Assembly: GCF_022605165.1 (NCBI RefSeq)
Contig: NC_063069.1
Span: forward strand, 2,542,001 to 2,606,000
Reading direction: 5' to 3'
From: Purpureocillium takamizusanense
Taxonomy: Eukaryota; Ascomycota; Sordariomycetes; Hypocreales; Ophiocordycipitaceae
DNA length: 64,000 nt
Shown: in pieces, positions 33,959 to 45,179 of the stretch
Layout of the letters: each line of letters begins with the position of its first letter
Numbering within the stretch: the stretch's first letter is position 1
Translations under genes and position numbers: made by a program
The notes under the pieces: model-generated
What the model was told of the DNA's origin: nothing
The model's database searches: none
The model's input: the letters and a program-made list of their open reading frames with translations, nothing else

Positions 33959-35683
33959 ATGGCGGTCGACTGCCCCATCTGCAACAAGCCCGTCAAGTCG
34001 TCCGAGATCAACAGCCACATCGACTCGGGCTGCGTGAGCTTCATCGTCGACAAGCAGCCCACGCCGCCGCAGTCGCAGAGCAATGGCGCGCCGCCGCCAC
34101 ACGCGACGCCGTCGTCTTCGTCGCAGAAGCGGAGCGCCGCCAGCTTCTTCTCGACGCCCGCGCCCAAGCGCGTGCTCACAAACGACAAGGTGCTGACGAC
34201 GCCGCTGGTCGTCAACGGGGTCGGCGCGGCGGGCAAGAAGAGGAGCTTCGATGAGGGACCCGGGGCTGGTGTGGCGCCCGACCCGGCCAACGCGATGGAC
34301 GTCGAGCAGCCGACCGCGACGAACGGTACAAATGGGACGAACGGAACGAATGGAACGAGCGGGAACCATGACGTGCCGCCCCAGACCGAGTCCGACGACG
34401 GTAGGGTCGTCAAGCGGACCAAGACGCAGCGCGCGGCGCCGCTCGCCGAGAGGATGCGCCCGCAGACGCTCGACGAGGTGTGCGGGCAGGAGCTCGTGGG
34501 CCCCAACGGCGTGCTGCGGTCGCTCATCGAGACGAACCGCGTGCCGTCCATGATCCTCTGGGGCGGGTCGGGCACGGGCAAGACGACGATTGCGCGGTGC
34601 ATCGCGCAGGTGGTGGGCAGCCGGTTCGTGGAGCTCAACGCCACGAGCACGGGCGTTTCCGAGTGCAAGCGGCTCTTCCAGGAGGCGGCGGGCGACATGG
34701 CGCTGACGGGGCGCAAGACCATCATCTTCTGCGACGAGATCCACCGCTTCAACAAGGCGCAGCAGGACGTGTTCCTCAAGCCCGTCGAGGCTGGCACCGT
34801 GACGCTCATCGGCGCCACCACGGAGAACCCGTCCTTCAAGGTCGCCAACGCGCTGCTCTCGCGCTGCCGCACCTTTACCCTCAAGCCCCTTTCCGCCGAC
34901 GACGTCGTCGCCATCCTGCGCCGCGCCCGCGCCGCCGAGGAGTCGGTGTACCCGCCCACGCCGCTCATCGACGACGACATGATGGCCTACCTGGCGCGCT
35001 TCAGCGACGGCGACGCCCGCACGGCCCTCAACCTCCTCGAGCTGGCGCTGTCGCTGACGGCGCGCGAGGGCGTCACCAAGGAGGACATCAAGTCGTCGCT
35101 CACCAAGACGCTCGTCTACGACCGCGGCGGCGACCAGCACTACGACTCCATCTCGGCCTTCCACAAGTCGGTGCGCGGGGGCGACGCCGACGCCGCCCTC
35201 TACTACCTCGCCCGCATGCTCCAGTCGGGCGAGGACCCCCTCTTCGTCGCCCGCCGCATGGTCGTCATCGCCTCCGAGGACGTCGGCCTCGCCGACAACA
35301 CCCTCCTGCCCCTCGCCACCGCCGCCTACACCGCCGCCCAGCAGATTGGCATGCCCGAGGCCCGCATCCCCCTCGCCCACTGCGCCGTCGCCCTGTGCCT
35401 CGCCCCCAAGAGCACCCGCGCCTACCGCGCCCTCAACAACGCCTACGCCGCCCTCCGCGAGCCCGGCGTCGCCGGCCTGCCCGTGCCCCTGCACCTGCGC
35501 AACGCCCCGACCCGCCTCATGCGCGACATGGGCTACGGCGCCGAGTACAAGTACCCGCCCAACTACCGCGACGGCCGCGTCCGCCAGGCCTACCTCCCGG
35601 ACGAGCTGCTGGGCCGCCGCTTCCTCGAGGATAGGGACCTCGGCACCGAGGTCGACCCAGACCTGGCCATGGACGATGCGTGA
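33959..35683 (+). CDS. MGS1: Mgs1/WRNIP1-type AAA+ ATPase with ubiquitin-binding zinc finger
   Basis: Replication-fork maintenance ATPase, 574 residues, one exon. The UBZ finger is at the N-terminus (CPICNKPV...HIDSGC, residues 5-24) and in the family binds ubiquitinated PCNA. A disordered linker contains a (Thr-Asn-Gly)n tract. The AAA+ core follows: Walker A GGSGTGKTT (about residue 202), Walker B IIFCDEIH, sensor TTENPSF and arginine-finger region LLSRCR. The C-terminal half is the MgsA/RarA tetramerisation domain (EDVGLADNTLLPLA, then MRDMGYGAEYKYPPNY). The start MAVDCPICN places the finger at the N-terminus as in homologues. The length is close to yeast Mgs1. Confidence 0.93.
   Translation: MAVDCPICNKPVKSSEINSHIDSGCVSFIVDKQPTPPQSQSNGAPPPHATPSSSSQKRSAASFFSTPAPKRVLTNDKVLTTPLVVNGVGAAGKKRSFDEGPGAGVAPDPANAMDVEQPTATNGTNGTNGTNGTSGNHDVPPQTESDDGRVVKRTKTQRAAPLAERMRPQTLDEVCGQELVGPNGVLRSLIETNRVPSMILWGGSGTGKTTIARCIAQVVGSRFVELNATSTGVSECKRLFQEAAGDMALTGRKTIIFCDEIHRFNKAQQDVFLKPVEAGTVTLIGATTENPSFKVANALLSRCRTFTLKPLSADDVVAILRRARAAEESVYPPTPLIDDDMMAYLARFSDGDARTALNLLELALSLTAREGVTKEDIKSSLTKTLVYDRGGDQHYDSISAFHKSVRGGDADAALYYLARMLQSGEDPLFVARRMVVIASEDVGLADNTLLPLATAAYTAAQQIGMPEARIPLAHCAVALCLAPKSTRAYRALNNAYAALREPGVAGLPVPLHLRNAPTRLMRDMGYGAEYKYPPNYRDGRVRQAYLPDELLGRRFLEDRDLGTEVDPDLAMDDA
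34318..34365 (+). repeat. coding ACN-AAY-GGN repeat in MGS1
   Basis: Tandem 9-bp units encode Thr-Asn-Gly several times, between the ubiquitin finger and the ATPase core of the MGS1 protein. The frame is preserved, and such a repeat is expected to vary in length between strains. Confidence 0.75.
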
Positions 35684-36163
35684 GGAACTGGCAGAAGGAA
35701 GGGGGGATGGCGGGCGTATAGGGGAAGAGCTTGGGACCGCTGCATCGAACGATGAAAAGGGGAGGGGGGAGAAGGGCTGGGCTAGGCGCTTCACACGGGC
35801 AGAAGTGCTGGCCATGTAACATTTGCATAAGTGGACTGTTAATAAGTCTACAGGGCGTTGGAATATTGAAGCCGGCATCGAGCCGTCGCTTGGGAAACAC
35901 TGGATATCATACATTTTGCACACTTGTGTGCCTCCTCGAATACCATTGTAGGAACCTCCTCTCGTGATTGTTCGTATGATATTGTGCTCGAGGGGCTATT
36001 GCCAGTCGTCTAAGCAGCCATGTGTGTATATGGCACGGACAAGTTCATAAACCGTCTACTGTTGACAGACCGCCACCCTCCGCCAGCCAGCCTTCCCACG
36101 AAATGCAGCTACAAACTCCCCACGCACTTATAAAGACACATATGCTCGCTGTAGAATATCAAA
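35684..36163. other. convergent 3' spacer between MGS1 and YEN1
   Basis: 480 bp between facing stop codons with no coding signal. It presumably contains both 3' untranslated regions. Confidence 0.55.
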
Positions 36164-38654
36164 TCAATCGTCGCCAGTCAAGTCCACGATGGATACGTCG
36201 CTCCACCTCACCGCGCTGGCCTTGGCGCCACGCGATTCCGGCAACTTTGGCCCTCCACGATCCCTGGGCGCGGCCCGCTCGACCTGATCATCATCCCACT
36301 CGTCTTCATTGCGTCGATAAAGCGCGGCGCCGCGCTCAAGGAGTTTCTTCTTCCTTGACGGGCTTGGCGGCGGGCTTTGCTCTTCAGCGGGGGTGGGCGT
36401 CTCGCCCTCTGATCGTCGCTTGCTTGGAGAGGCTGATGGTGGTTGCCGGTTTATCAGCGCCGAGAGCGGTGCCAGGTCCAGCTCAGAAGAATCGGCAAAC
36501 TCTTCGAGTTCAGGTGGACCTCCAGGCCTGTTCTCAGGCGTGGCGGGCCGCGGGAGCGCTAGGGCTGGGCTGCTGATCGCCTGACTTGATGACGGTTGCG
36601 AGCTTTTGGTCGCAAACATATCCATGGAAAGCTGTGTGTATCTCGAATCCTCGAGTCTCTTGGATGAGGCTACCCTTCTGAGTGGTTCCCTACCCTTCTT
36701 AGGACTCCGACTATGGTCTACCCTCTGAGAACCACTACGCGGGACACGAGTCGAGCGCATCGGGCTACCATCCCTGGTATGACTGGAATTCGGTACCCCG
36801 CGAGACCGTGGCCGAGGGGATGGGGAGGGGGGCAGTGAGGGTGGCGGCGCGGCAGGGCTCGAAGAGATGAGAATCGTCTCCGGCCCAGTTGTAGATGCGG
36901 TAGGTGCCCTAGGCGTCTTGGGTGAGCCAGGGTCTTTGGGGCTCCTCGATGGCTGCTTACTCTTGCTCGGGGACGGCGATCGAAGGAGAGGCGGGACCTT
37001 GAGCCTTGATTTCTGTGTAGCCTTCGCCCCAGGTTCAAGTTCGGCCGCTCGGCCGGTCTCGTCGTGTCCCGCTTTAGATTTGGTTACGCGTACAAAACCA
37101 TCGAGCGCACCTCGAGGCATGCCGGAGCCTTTCTTTGGCTTGGGAGCGGCTGTAGTTTTCTTTGCTGGCGACTTCCGGGGGATTTTGGCAGCAGTGGCCT
37201 CCTCCCAAGACCGAACCGTGTCGGGGATAAACCTCCTTGCCACGCTCTCCAGAACCCATGTCAAGTCTGGTTTGCTGACATCGAAGACCTTTGGCGCTCT
37301 GGCACCGTCAGCGACACCGGCAGATTCAGCGTCCGCACCAAAGTCGTCGTCGCTATTAAGAGCCAGGCCGTCTCGTCCGGAAGCAACAACCTCGTCAACC
37401 TCCTTTGACAAATCGATCGGCACAACCTCTTCGGGAACGTACGCGAGTCGCAGCTCTGGTGTGGCGTCGGTCGAAAAGTGTTGACGCCGCCCGGATATCC
37501 GCTTCACCCAGCCGTCATGGTTCGCCTCGCCTTGAGACAACTTTTGAACGAGAAGAGCCTGCCCCAGGACCCGAATGAACTTGATCGCGCCGATTTTGTA
37601 GTCCCAGTCAAACGTCTCGCGCGTAAACTCGCGCAGAGCCTCGAGGTGTATCGTTTGTTTCCTCTCGACTTTCTGGCGCACGGCATCCAACGTGGACCGC
37701 GGCGACACGACCGGATGGGTGTAATATCGGAGAACCTCAATATTGGGAAAGTCTTCGGGAATGACCAAAGCTCGGTGTTTTGTCCTGAAATGGCCTTGCT
37801 CGTTTGTCCTGAGCTCGTGCGTCAACGACTCTCGCCAGTCCCGGATGCCGTTGGTGTCGGAAGCTTTGAGTGTGCAGATGGACCTGCCGAAGCCCGCTTT
37901 GGCAGCCTCGTAAGCCACCTTCACGCCACAGCCCGGGATACCATCTGGCAGGTAGTCACCGCCGCTCATCAGGGCGATGAGGACCATGCCTTGTCGGTCG
38001 AGGCCAAGTTCCGCAATCTTGGGGTCGCTCACGTCGTAGAGGGATACGTGGGTTGGGGTTTTCGAGGTCTTGCCTTCGGCAGACCAGTTTCGGAGAGTCT
38101 TTGTACAACCAAACATGATTGTGTCCACATCTTCGCTCAAGACGGCGTCCACTATGCCATGCTGTTGTAGCAGGGCGCACTCGGCCTCGGCCTCTCCCGG
38201 GGCGTCGTGGACTGCGAAGCCAAAGAGCCGGATCAGTTGCTTTGCCTGCGCGGTCGCGACACCATCACCTCGTCCGGATCGCTTGTTTCGCTTGAAAACG
38301 GGCTTGTTTGGGCCATCGAAGACGAAGACGGGCTGCACGGGTGTCCCCATCAGGCGGACGAGGCGGTAAAAGAGGGTTCGAATGGCCGGGTTTGTGCCAC
38401 CTGGGTACCGTTAGCCGTTGGGCCAAAGACTAGGTGCTTCGCGAGCGCATACCTCGGGCGGCCTGTGTCTGGAACTGCCATATTGCGATGTCGATGGCGA
38501 TTCGAAACGGTCTGTTTTGGTGCTGGATGCTGTCGGCAGCCAGCTGGGCGAGCGAAACCCGTTTCCCCGGGCCCAGCTGGCCGTAAATCCTGAAAAGTCA
38601 GCGACGACTATCATGAATTGTTGGGGATTGAAAGGCCTACCCCTTGATACCCAT
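36164..38654 (-). CDS. YEN1: Yen1/GEN1-type XPG-family structure-specific nuclease
   Basis: Predicted Holliday-junction/flap nuclease, 795 residues. Minus-strand exons are 38654-38641 (14 bp), 38589-38453 and 38400-36164. The start MGIKGIYGQLGPG is the canonical XPG N-terminal opening, reached only by joining the 14-bp exon. XPG-N continues IAIDIAIWQFQTQ. XPG-I carries the metal-binding acidics in GEAEAECALLQ and VLSEDVDTIMFG, followed by the helix-two-turn-helix SGGDYLPDGIPGCG. The C-terminal 350 residues are Ser/Pro/Lys-rich with many SP/TP sites, as expected for cell-cycle kinase control in Yen1. The segment around residues 210-330 corresponds to the GEN1 post-nuclease domain. GEN1/Yen1 is preferred over Fen1, Exo1 or Rad2 by length and layout. 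Confidence 0.87.
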
Positions 38655-39018
38655 GGACGCGGGCGCAGCGCCGGGGTGCGGTGCGCTGCGTGAAGTTGAA
38701 CCATCAATCAGTGTTGACGTTGACGTTGCGGCAGGCACTTGTCGCTAGAGCGACCACCAGAAAGACAGCTGGAGGGTCCATGCCAGCCCAGTGCGACGGT
38801 CGGTGGCTTTCACAGTGGAGAGCCCCGCCGATGCGCTACCTAGCGCATCTGCGCCCCTATGTAAGGTTAGTACCCCGTAAACTGTGCGAATACACTGTAC
38901 GTGCCTAGGTAATTAACACGTCCATACACGTCCCGCCAGCACCACCACCAACTCTTCATATACAGCCAATCTCGCCATCAACTCACTCCCTCACGTCCAT
39001 ACCATAGGCGCGGCGGCT
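38655..39018. other. shared divergent promoter of YEN1 and ARP10-like gene
   Basis: 364 bp between two start codons. No coding signal. GTAC/CCTAGG-type sequence at 38890-38910 resembles the palindromes of the other spacers. Confidence 0.5.
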
Positions 39019-40727
39019 ATGGCTTCTGGTGCGGGCCAGGCATTGGCCCACAGGAGCGTGGCCGGCATTCGTTCGGGGCCGCCGCCGGCGCAATCGCCAT
39101 CGACGCCTCACACGCCCCCCCGGGTCCTCTCCTCGACGTACAGCTCGCCGTCCACCATCCGAGCTGATGATGACTTTGTCCTGATTGAAATCGGCTCACG
39201 CTTCGCTCGCATAGGCTTTGCGGGCGATTCGCTGCCAAAGGCCACCTTGTCGTGTGGGCCCGAGCAGGGACGTCGCGCCGGCGATTTCAGGACGTGGCAG
39301 CAGCCCGCAGCACCATCCACAGAATCGTGGAGCGACGACTATGAGATATGGCGTTACGACCTGAGAAATCTGGACCTGGGTCTGTTTCACGACAAGTTAG
39401 ACCGTCTGCTTAGGGACGCATTCACAAGGTCCGTGAAAGAGGCCACGCCCCACAAGCTCCAAACTCACACTCATCCAGATATCTGCTCATCGACTCGCGT
39501 CCTAGACGAATGGGCCTCGTCTTGGACCCTGAAGTGCCGCTACCACTGCTCTCAGTTGTCCTGGACACCTTGTTCAACAACTTCCAGGCCCCCATCATCT
39601 CTCTCATGTCATCACCGACGATGTCTGCCGTGGCCGCCGGTCTCCGTTCTGCGCTGGTCGTGGACATGGGATGGGCAGAGACGGTCGTTACCAGTGTGTA
39701 CGAGTACCGGGAGGTGAGGACTACGCGGACCGTTAGAGGAGGCAGGTTCCTCCTCGACAAGCTGTACAAGCTGCTCCACCGGTTGCTCAAAGGGGAAGAC
39801 TACGACGAAGGGGCACCGCGTCTCCTGAGTTTTGAGGAATGCGAGGACATTCTCTGTCGCCTCCTCTGGTGTCGGGCTTCGGGCTTCAAATCGCCGCAGC
39901 GTCAGTCGACGCAGCTGGATACTGTGGAGGAGCAGGACGAGTCCGAGGCGGAGCCGAGTCAAGGCACGGGTGTGGCCAAGATCCCGCTGCGGTCTACAAC
40001 CCCGCCGATCACGCTGCAGGTCCCGTTTGACAAGCTAGCCGATGTCTGCGATGACACATTCTTCGAAGCGTCTGCGTCTCCCTCGACTTTTGACGATCAC
40101 GAGCTGCCGCTGCATTTGCTTGTGCACCTTCACCTCGTACAGCTGCCCATGGATGTCCGAGCTGTGTGTATGGCGCGAATCATGTTCACTGGAGGCTGCT
40201 CAAGCATCTTGGGCGTCAAGCAGAGAGTCATGGACGAGGTCACCAGCATCGCGGACAGGCGCGGATGGACGCCGGTTTCAGGGAAAGGCATCGAACAGCT
40301 GCGCCACAACCAAAATATTAGACGAGCGAGCGTGCAGAGGTCCAGTATCTCGTCGGTGGCGACATCCGAATGCAACAGCGAGGACCTCGACAGCCGGTCC
40401 GAGGCGACCTCGGCCGAGCCTTCTGGCGATATTGAGGCAAAGATTGCGCGGAACCGGCCAGTCCCTCGGCAGCTGCAGGGCCAGCTTAGAGCCCTTCACA
40501 CGCTTGGGCCGTGGGCAGGCGCAAGCCTCATGTGTCAGCTCAAGATTCCGGCCATGGCCACGATAGACCGTGAGCTGTGGCTGCAGCAGGGAGCCGCTGG
40601 CGCGAGCCGGCCGAACGAGGTTGACGCCAAGGCGCAGCAGAGGCAGAGCATGGGCGCCGGCGGGCTGATCCGGGGCAGCGGAGGCCATCACACGAACTGG
40701 ACGCTGGGCGTTTGGGGCGCATATTGA
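39019..40727 (+). CDS. Arp10/Arp11-like actin-related protein (dynactin pointed end)
   Basis: Exons 39019-39428 and 39479-40727 give 552 residues. After a disordered Pro/Ser-rich N-terminus of about 50 residues comes an actin-fold opening (DDFVLIEIGSRFARIGFAGDSLPK), then YLLIDSRPRRM across the intron. SALVVDMGWAETVVTSVYEYRE matches the second phosphate-binding strand of actins. ICMARIMFTGG-type sequence (here VCMARIMFTGGCSSILG) and the GPWAGASLM segment near the end match the actin C-terminal subdomain. A long insertion rich in Ser/Asp (about residues 270-310) and another near 430 enlarge it beyond actin. This pattern fits Arp10 of yeast or Arp11/RO-7 of Neurospora, the dynactin pointed-end subunit. 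Other divergent Arps are less likely. Confidence 0.75.
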
Positions 40728-41148
40728 TTGAGTTGCGCCGACAGCGCTGGCCGTGGAGTTTAGTATCGCGATGAGGAGCACGCGGGCCAAGTAATACCCA
40801 AGTAGAGACGGGCTGGTAGCACAGCAGTGCCCTCCACCAATGCGAAGTCTATACAAACGCGCGCGCATACTTCATTACTTGGTAGCGACTGTTGAATGCT
40901 GCGAGCGCGCTGATACCCTCCAAAATATTTGACTGAAACAGTACGCAGCCATGCCTGCGGATTAACGTGCGAGATGTCGGTGACGATGGCTTCCTTGATC
41001 GGGCGACTTCGGGTAATTGCATGATCCGCGCCGCCCAGCGCGCAAAATGTCAATTGGGCCAGACGTTGGGGGCTCCAGCTCACTCCACATCTCAACCTCC
41101 AAAGTCCAAACACGCCATGAGCGGCTCACACGGAGCTCATCCACCACC
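40728..41148. other. spacer between ARP10-like and SerRS genes
   Basis: 421 bp with no separate gene. The SerRS frame stays open upstream to about 41017, but that part lacks similarity to the enzyme and is treated as leader. Confidence 0.5.
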
Positions 41149-42699
41149 ATGAATAGGGCATTTACGTGCCTTCGCTGCCGGGCACCGAGGCCCCGGGTGC
41201 GGGCCGCCGCCGCCGCCGCCTTCGCGCGCAGCTTCGCAGACAACGGCAAGCGCCCGTCCATGGCCCCCAAGCCCATCATCGACATCAAGCACATACGACA
41301 GAATCCGGAGCTGTACGAGCTCACCTGCCTGGAGCGCAACTACCCGCGCCAGGCCGAAAACCCGGCGCGCATCCTGCAGCTGCACGAGCGGTGGCAAGAG
41401 CTCCAGCGTCAAGGCCGCTCCCTGCGCGAGCGCTCAAATCTACTGCGCAAGTTCCTGGCAAACCCGGCGACAAGCAGCGGCGACGAGGACGTGGCAGAGC
41501 TGCGAGCCATGACGCGCGAGCAGGTACAGGAAGAGGCGCGGCGGCTCAAGGGCGAGCTGTCGGGCATTGAGCAGGGCGAGGCGGCGGCCGTGAGAGAGAT
41601 GGAGGCGCTCGCGCTCGAGATGCCCAACCTCACGAGCGACGACACGCCGCGGGGCCACGAGCCGGTGGTGCTGAGCTACATCAATGAGCAGCCGCGTTTC
41701 GACGAGGACGCGAGCGATGAGGCCGTCTGGCGCTCGCACGTGCACGTCGGCTCGGAGCTGGGGATACTCGACTTCGCGGGCGCCGCGGCGTCCTCTGGCT
41801 GGGGCTGGTACTTCTTGGTGGGCGAGGCGGCGCAACTCGAGCAGGCGCTGATTCAGTACGCGCTGGCTGTGGCGACGCGGCACGGGTGGACGCAGGTTGC
41901 GCCGCCGAGCATCGTCTACAGCCACATCGGTGCGGCGTGCGGGTTCCAGCCGCGGGACCAGAACGGCGAGCAGCAGGTCTACGCCATCGCGCAATCGCAG
42001 GCTGACGCCGACAGGGGCGTGCCGGAGCTGTGCCTAGCGGGTACGTCGGAGATCCCGCTTGCGGGCATGCGGGCCAACACGACGCTGGACGCTGAAGACC
42101 TGCCCATGCGGCACGTGGCCGTGTCGCGCTGCTATCGCGCTGAGGCCGGGGCGCGCGGCGCCGACACCAAGGGCCTGTACCGGGTGCATGAGTTTACAAA
42201 GGTGGAGATGTTCGCGTGGACAGCGCCGGACGAAGCCGAGGCACAGGATGTGTACGAGGAGATGCTCGACATCCAGACGGAGATCCTCTCATCATTGGGG
42301 CTCTACTGCCGGGTGCTGTCGATGCCGACGACAGACCTGGGGGCGTCGGCCAGCCGCAAGGTGGACATGGAGGCCTACTTCCCGAGCCGGCGGCAACACG
42401 GCCTTGACGATGGCTGGGGCGAGGTGACGTCGGCGAGCTCGTGCGGCGACTACCAAACGCGGCGACTGGCGACGCGGACGCGGTTGGACGGGCGCATGAC
42501 GTTCCCCTTCACGGCCAACGGCACGGCGCTGGCGGTGCCGCGCGTGCTGGCGGCGCTGCTCGAGAACGGCTGGGACGAGGAGACGGCCACGGTGGCGGTG
42601 CCCGAGTGCCTGCGCCCGTGGATGGACGGCAAGGAGCGCATCGGCGGGCGGAGGCGGGGGACGAGAGCGGGCAAGCAGGAGGGGAAGAAGACGGCGTGA
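41149..42699 (+). CDS. DIA4: mitochondrial seryl-tRNA synthetase
   Basis: Charges mitochondrial tRNA-Ser. The protein has 516 residues in one exon. I start at MNRAFTCLRCRAP because it gives an Arg/Ala-rich amphipathic leader ending near FARSFADNGK, typical of mitochondrial import. The N-terminal coiled-coil arm (residues about 80-150) is Arg/Glu-rich. The class II catalytic core follows: the TxE loop LAGTSEIPLAG, motif 2 SRCYRAEAGARGADTKGLYRVHEFTKVEMF (positions 42124-42213; class II Arg, Glu and Phe present) and motif 3 TANGTALAVPRVLAALLE. The C-terminus is basic. It is the last housekeeping gene before the secondary-metabolite genes. Confidence 0.93.
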   Translation: MNRAFTCLRCRAPRPRVRAAAAAAFARSFADNGKRPSMAPKPIIDIKHIRQNPELYELTCLERNYPRQAENPARILQLHERWQELQRQGRSLRERSNLLRKFLANPATSSGDEDVAELRAMTREQVQEEARRLKGELSGIEQGEAAAVREMEALALEMPNLTSDDTPRGHEPVVLSYINEQPRFDEDASDEAVWRSHVHVGSELGILDFAGAAASSGWGWYFLVGEAAQLEQALIQYALAVATRHGWTQVAPPSIVYSHIGAACGFQPRDQNGEQQVYAIAQSQADADRGVPELCLAGTSEIPLAGMRANTTLDAEDLPMRHVAVSRCYRAEAGARGADTKGLYRVHEFTKVEMFAWTAPDEAEAQDVYEEMLDIQTEILSSLGLYCRVLSMPTTDLGASASRKVDMEAYFPSRRQHGLDDGWGEVTSASSCGDYQTRRLATRTRLDGRMTFPFTANGTALAVPRVLAALLENGWDEETATVAVPECLRPWMDGKERIGGRRRGTRAGKQEGKKTA

Positions 42700-43764
42700 G
42701 CGTGAAAACGGGTAAAGAAGCGTTGAGAGGAGGGGAGGGAGGTGCTCGTTTCGTTTCTCCCTCGAAGAGAACGTCCCCGATGTGGCTCGATTACTGTATC
42801 ACCAGAATCTTCCTTTGTTTGAAGGACTTGGCCATTCATGGTCATTATCACCACACTGTCTGCAGCGACCGAGCTCTCTAGCATGTTGTGTCATGGGCAA
42901 ACGGGCAAGTCCAGACCGCGAGCTGCCAAAAGTGTAACTTGCTCATCAAGCAAGCCACGACGTTTGTGGTCAGTGAGCACCAGAGCCTTCAGGAACATGG
43001 CCCAGGCCCTGTACAACGGGTAGATGTAGTTTCGTGGAGGCACGTGAGTGGTAATGATGAAAGTACCATGGTGTGAAAGGACCCAGAGGGGGCGTTGTTC
43101 TTATCCTCATGAGCGATGGGCTATCACCATTTTCACTTGGAACTCAGGATCTCGATGCCCTTCAGGTTCTTGCCATCTCTCAACATCGGGTTCGCTCGTC
43201 TTATGAGCCGTCACACCGCTCATTACACTATAGCCCGCCATATTCTCGTCATATAGCTTGTGTGTCACTCACCTCCCAGCGCGGCGCAGGATTTTCATCT
43301 AGTAGATATTCTTACTGGGAACAAAAGATGTCGTCGTCGTCACGCCAAATGAAAACTTCGCCGCACTGCGCCCTCGGGCAAGAGGACGCTACGTATCGCA
43401 AGGCACTTACTTGCCGAGGGCCGCACGGCGGTTGCATCCCGGCTTCGAGCAACAGAGCTAGCTACTACAGAAAAAAACGTCACCCTGCCGGGATGCCGTG
43501 TGATGCAGTACAACATAAAGAGGCTTACGTCGTAGTCACGTAAGTTAGTCTGCTGAAATTCTGAGACACGGACTAACATATTAGACAGCCCAAGGCACCC
43601 AACCAAGACACCGACCGCAGCCCCTGTCTACGCCGTGACCGTGGGATAAAGCAGAGAGCACACCCCCGTTTCTAGGTGTCGAAAGGAAAGGGGAAAAAAA
43701 AAAGAGTTGACGCACCCAGCACGTGTCAGGAGACTTTGCTCGCGCGCAAACCCCCCTCGCAGCC
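42700..43764. other. spacer at probable left boundary of the metabolite cluster
   Basis: About 1.1 kb without a recognisable gene. A 156-codon plus-strand frame at 43073-43543 has no motif and unremarkable composition, so I do not call it. An A-run at 43693-43703 lies close to the thioesterase-like gene start. Confidence 0.5.
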
Positions 43765-44945
43765 ATGTTCGGCGGCGACAAGAACCCGATCCAAGTGCAG
43801 GCGCAGCCGCCTGGCCTGGAGGCGAGCCCGCCTCCGCCATTAGTTCTGATCCACGACGGCGGCGGCACGACCTTTAGCTACTTCATGCTCGGCAAGCTGA
43901 ACCGCGCCGTCTGGGCCATCGAGAACCCCGAGTACTCCAGCGGCAAGGCATGGGCCGGCGGAGTGGACGAGATGGCGCACCGCTACATAGATGTCATCAT
44001 CGAAGCGGGCATCAGGGGCGCCATCATTCTCGGTGGTGAGCTGTATTCTTTTTCTTTGCTCCCTTCTCTCCGTGTCGTATGGAGGGAGGCGCTTGGTTTG
44101 TACTGACCTCGTCCGACTCCCTCGCAGGCTGGTCTTTTGCGGGTTACGTCTCCTTGACCATGGCTCACATCCTGGCTCGGGACCCACGCGGGGACCTCCT
44201 CCATGTCGCCGGCTTTCTCATGATCGACGTTCCGTACTTTACTCCACGGCCGCAGCTCACGGTTTCCACCTCGGAGCCTGAGATAGAGGGCATCCCGGAC
44301 CTGGTGCGCACGGCGTTTGAAAACGTCGACGACATGATGGAACGCTGGGAGAAGCCGCGCTGGGACGGGCCCGCGGCGGCGGTGGTTGGCAGGGGGGAAG
44401 GGAAGCTTCAGGTTGCCGGGCAAGTCCTCGCGATGCCGCCGCCTGAGGGCATCCTGCATAGGCCTTTGGGAGGCACCTCCTGGACGACATCTCACAGACA
44501 AAACGGTCAACCTCCGACTTTGGAAGTGACCAACCCTATCATCCCACCGCCCGGCGTGATGATTCGGTGCGCCCAGCCTCTACCAGTCACGAAGCAGTGT
44601 CCCTCGACGCCCGCTCGCCTCGACGTCCATCGAGACGACGTTTCACTCGGCTGGGACGGGAACTACACCGACTTCCTCCAGGCCGTCATCGACGTCGACG
44701 CCGACCACTACAATGTCTTTGACATGTGTGACGTAGAAAAGGTACAACATTCACTTCCCTGTGTTTAAGGGGGGTTTGACAGTGCTGACATTAGCACCAC
44801 ACAGATGGAGAACCTCACGGCGCAACTCATCACCGGCCTCGAGATTCTCGATGGCCTTGACGTCTTTAGTCTCTCAAGCGATGATGCAAATCACTCATCC
44901 GCGCCGTCGCATGCATCGCCTGGCTCTATGCCTGCACATCTATGA
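43765..44945 (+). CDS. stand-alone thioesterase-like alpha/beta hydrolase (PKS/NRPS type)
   Basis: Exons 43765-44035, 44128-44741 and 44805-44945 give 341 residues. LVLIHDGGGTTFSYF near residue 27 is the usual opening of PKS/NRPS thioesterase domains. GGWSFAGYVS, created exactly across the first intron (G|GC), is the nucleophile elbow. DADHYNVFD near residue 287 fits the late catalytic His. The middle is longer and more Pro-rich than in integrated thioesterase domains. In fungal clusters such free enzymes release or edit thioester-bound intermediates. The neighbouring NRPS has no release domain of its own, so action in trans is plausible but unproven. It is convergent with the dioxygenase gene. 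Confidence 0.8.
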
Positions 44946-45179
44946 AGTAGCTACGGCCAGCCGCCGAGCCTTGGGGTTTCGGCGTCTCTTCGAGTTGGCT
45001 CCAGGTCGTTGATGACGGGGATGGCGTACTGCTGCTGCTGTCAAGCCGACCAAGCGGGCAGAGAAAGCAGGCCGACGGTATTGGGGGAGAGGCGAACTAA
45101 CTACGTGGACCAAAACGAATATAATCTATTTCTACTCGACCTTTTCTCGATCCAGAAAAAAAAAGAAGGGAAAACACCC

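Noticed and set aside
33926..35923. 665-codon minus-strand frame opposite MGS1
   Set aside because: It is the antisense shadow of the GC-rich MGS1 gene, with repetitive Gly/Val/Glu/Ala composition and no motif.
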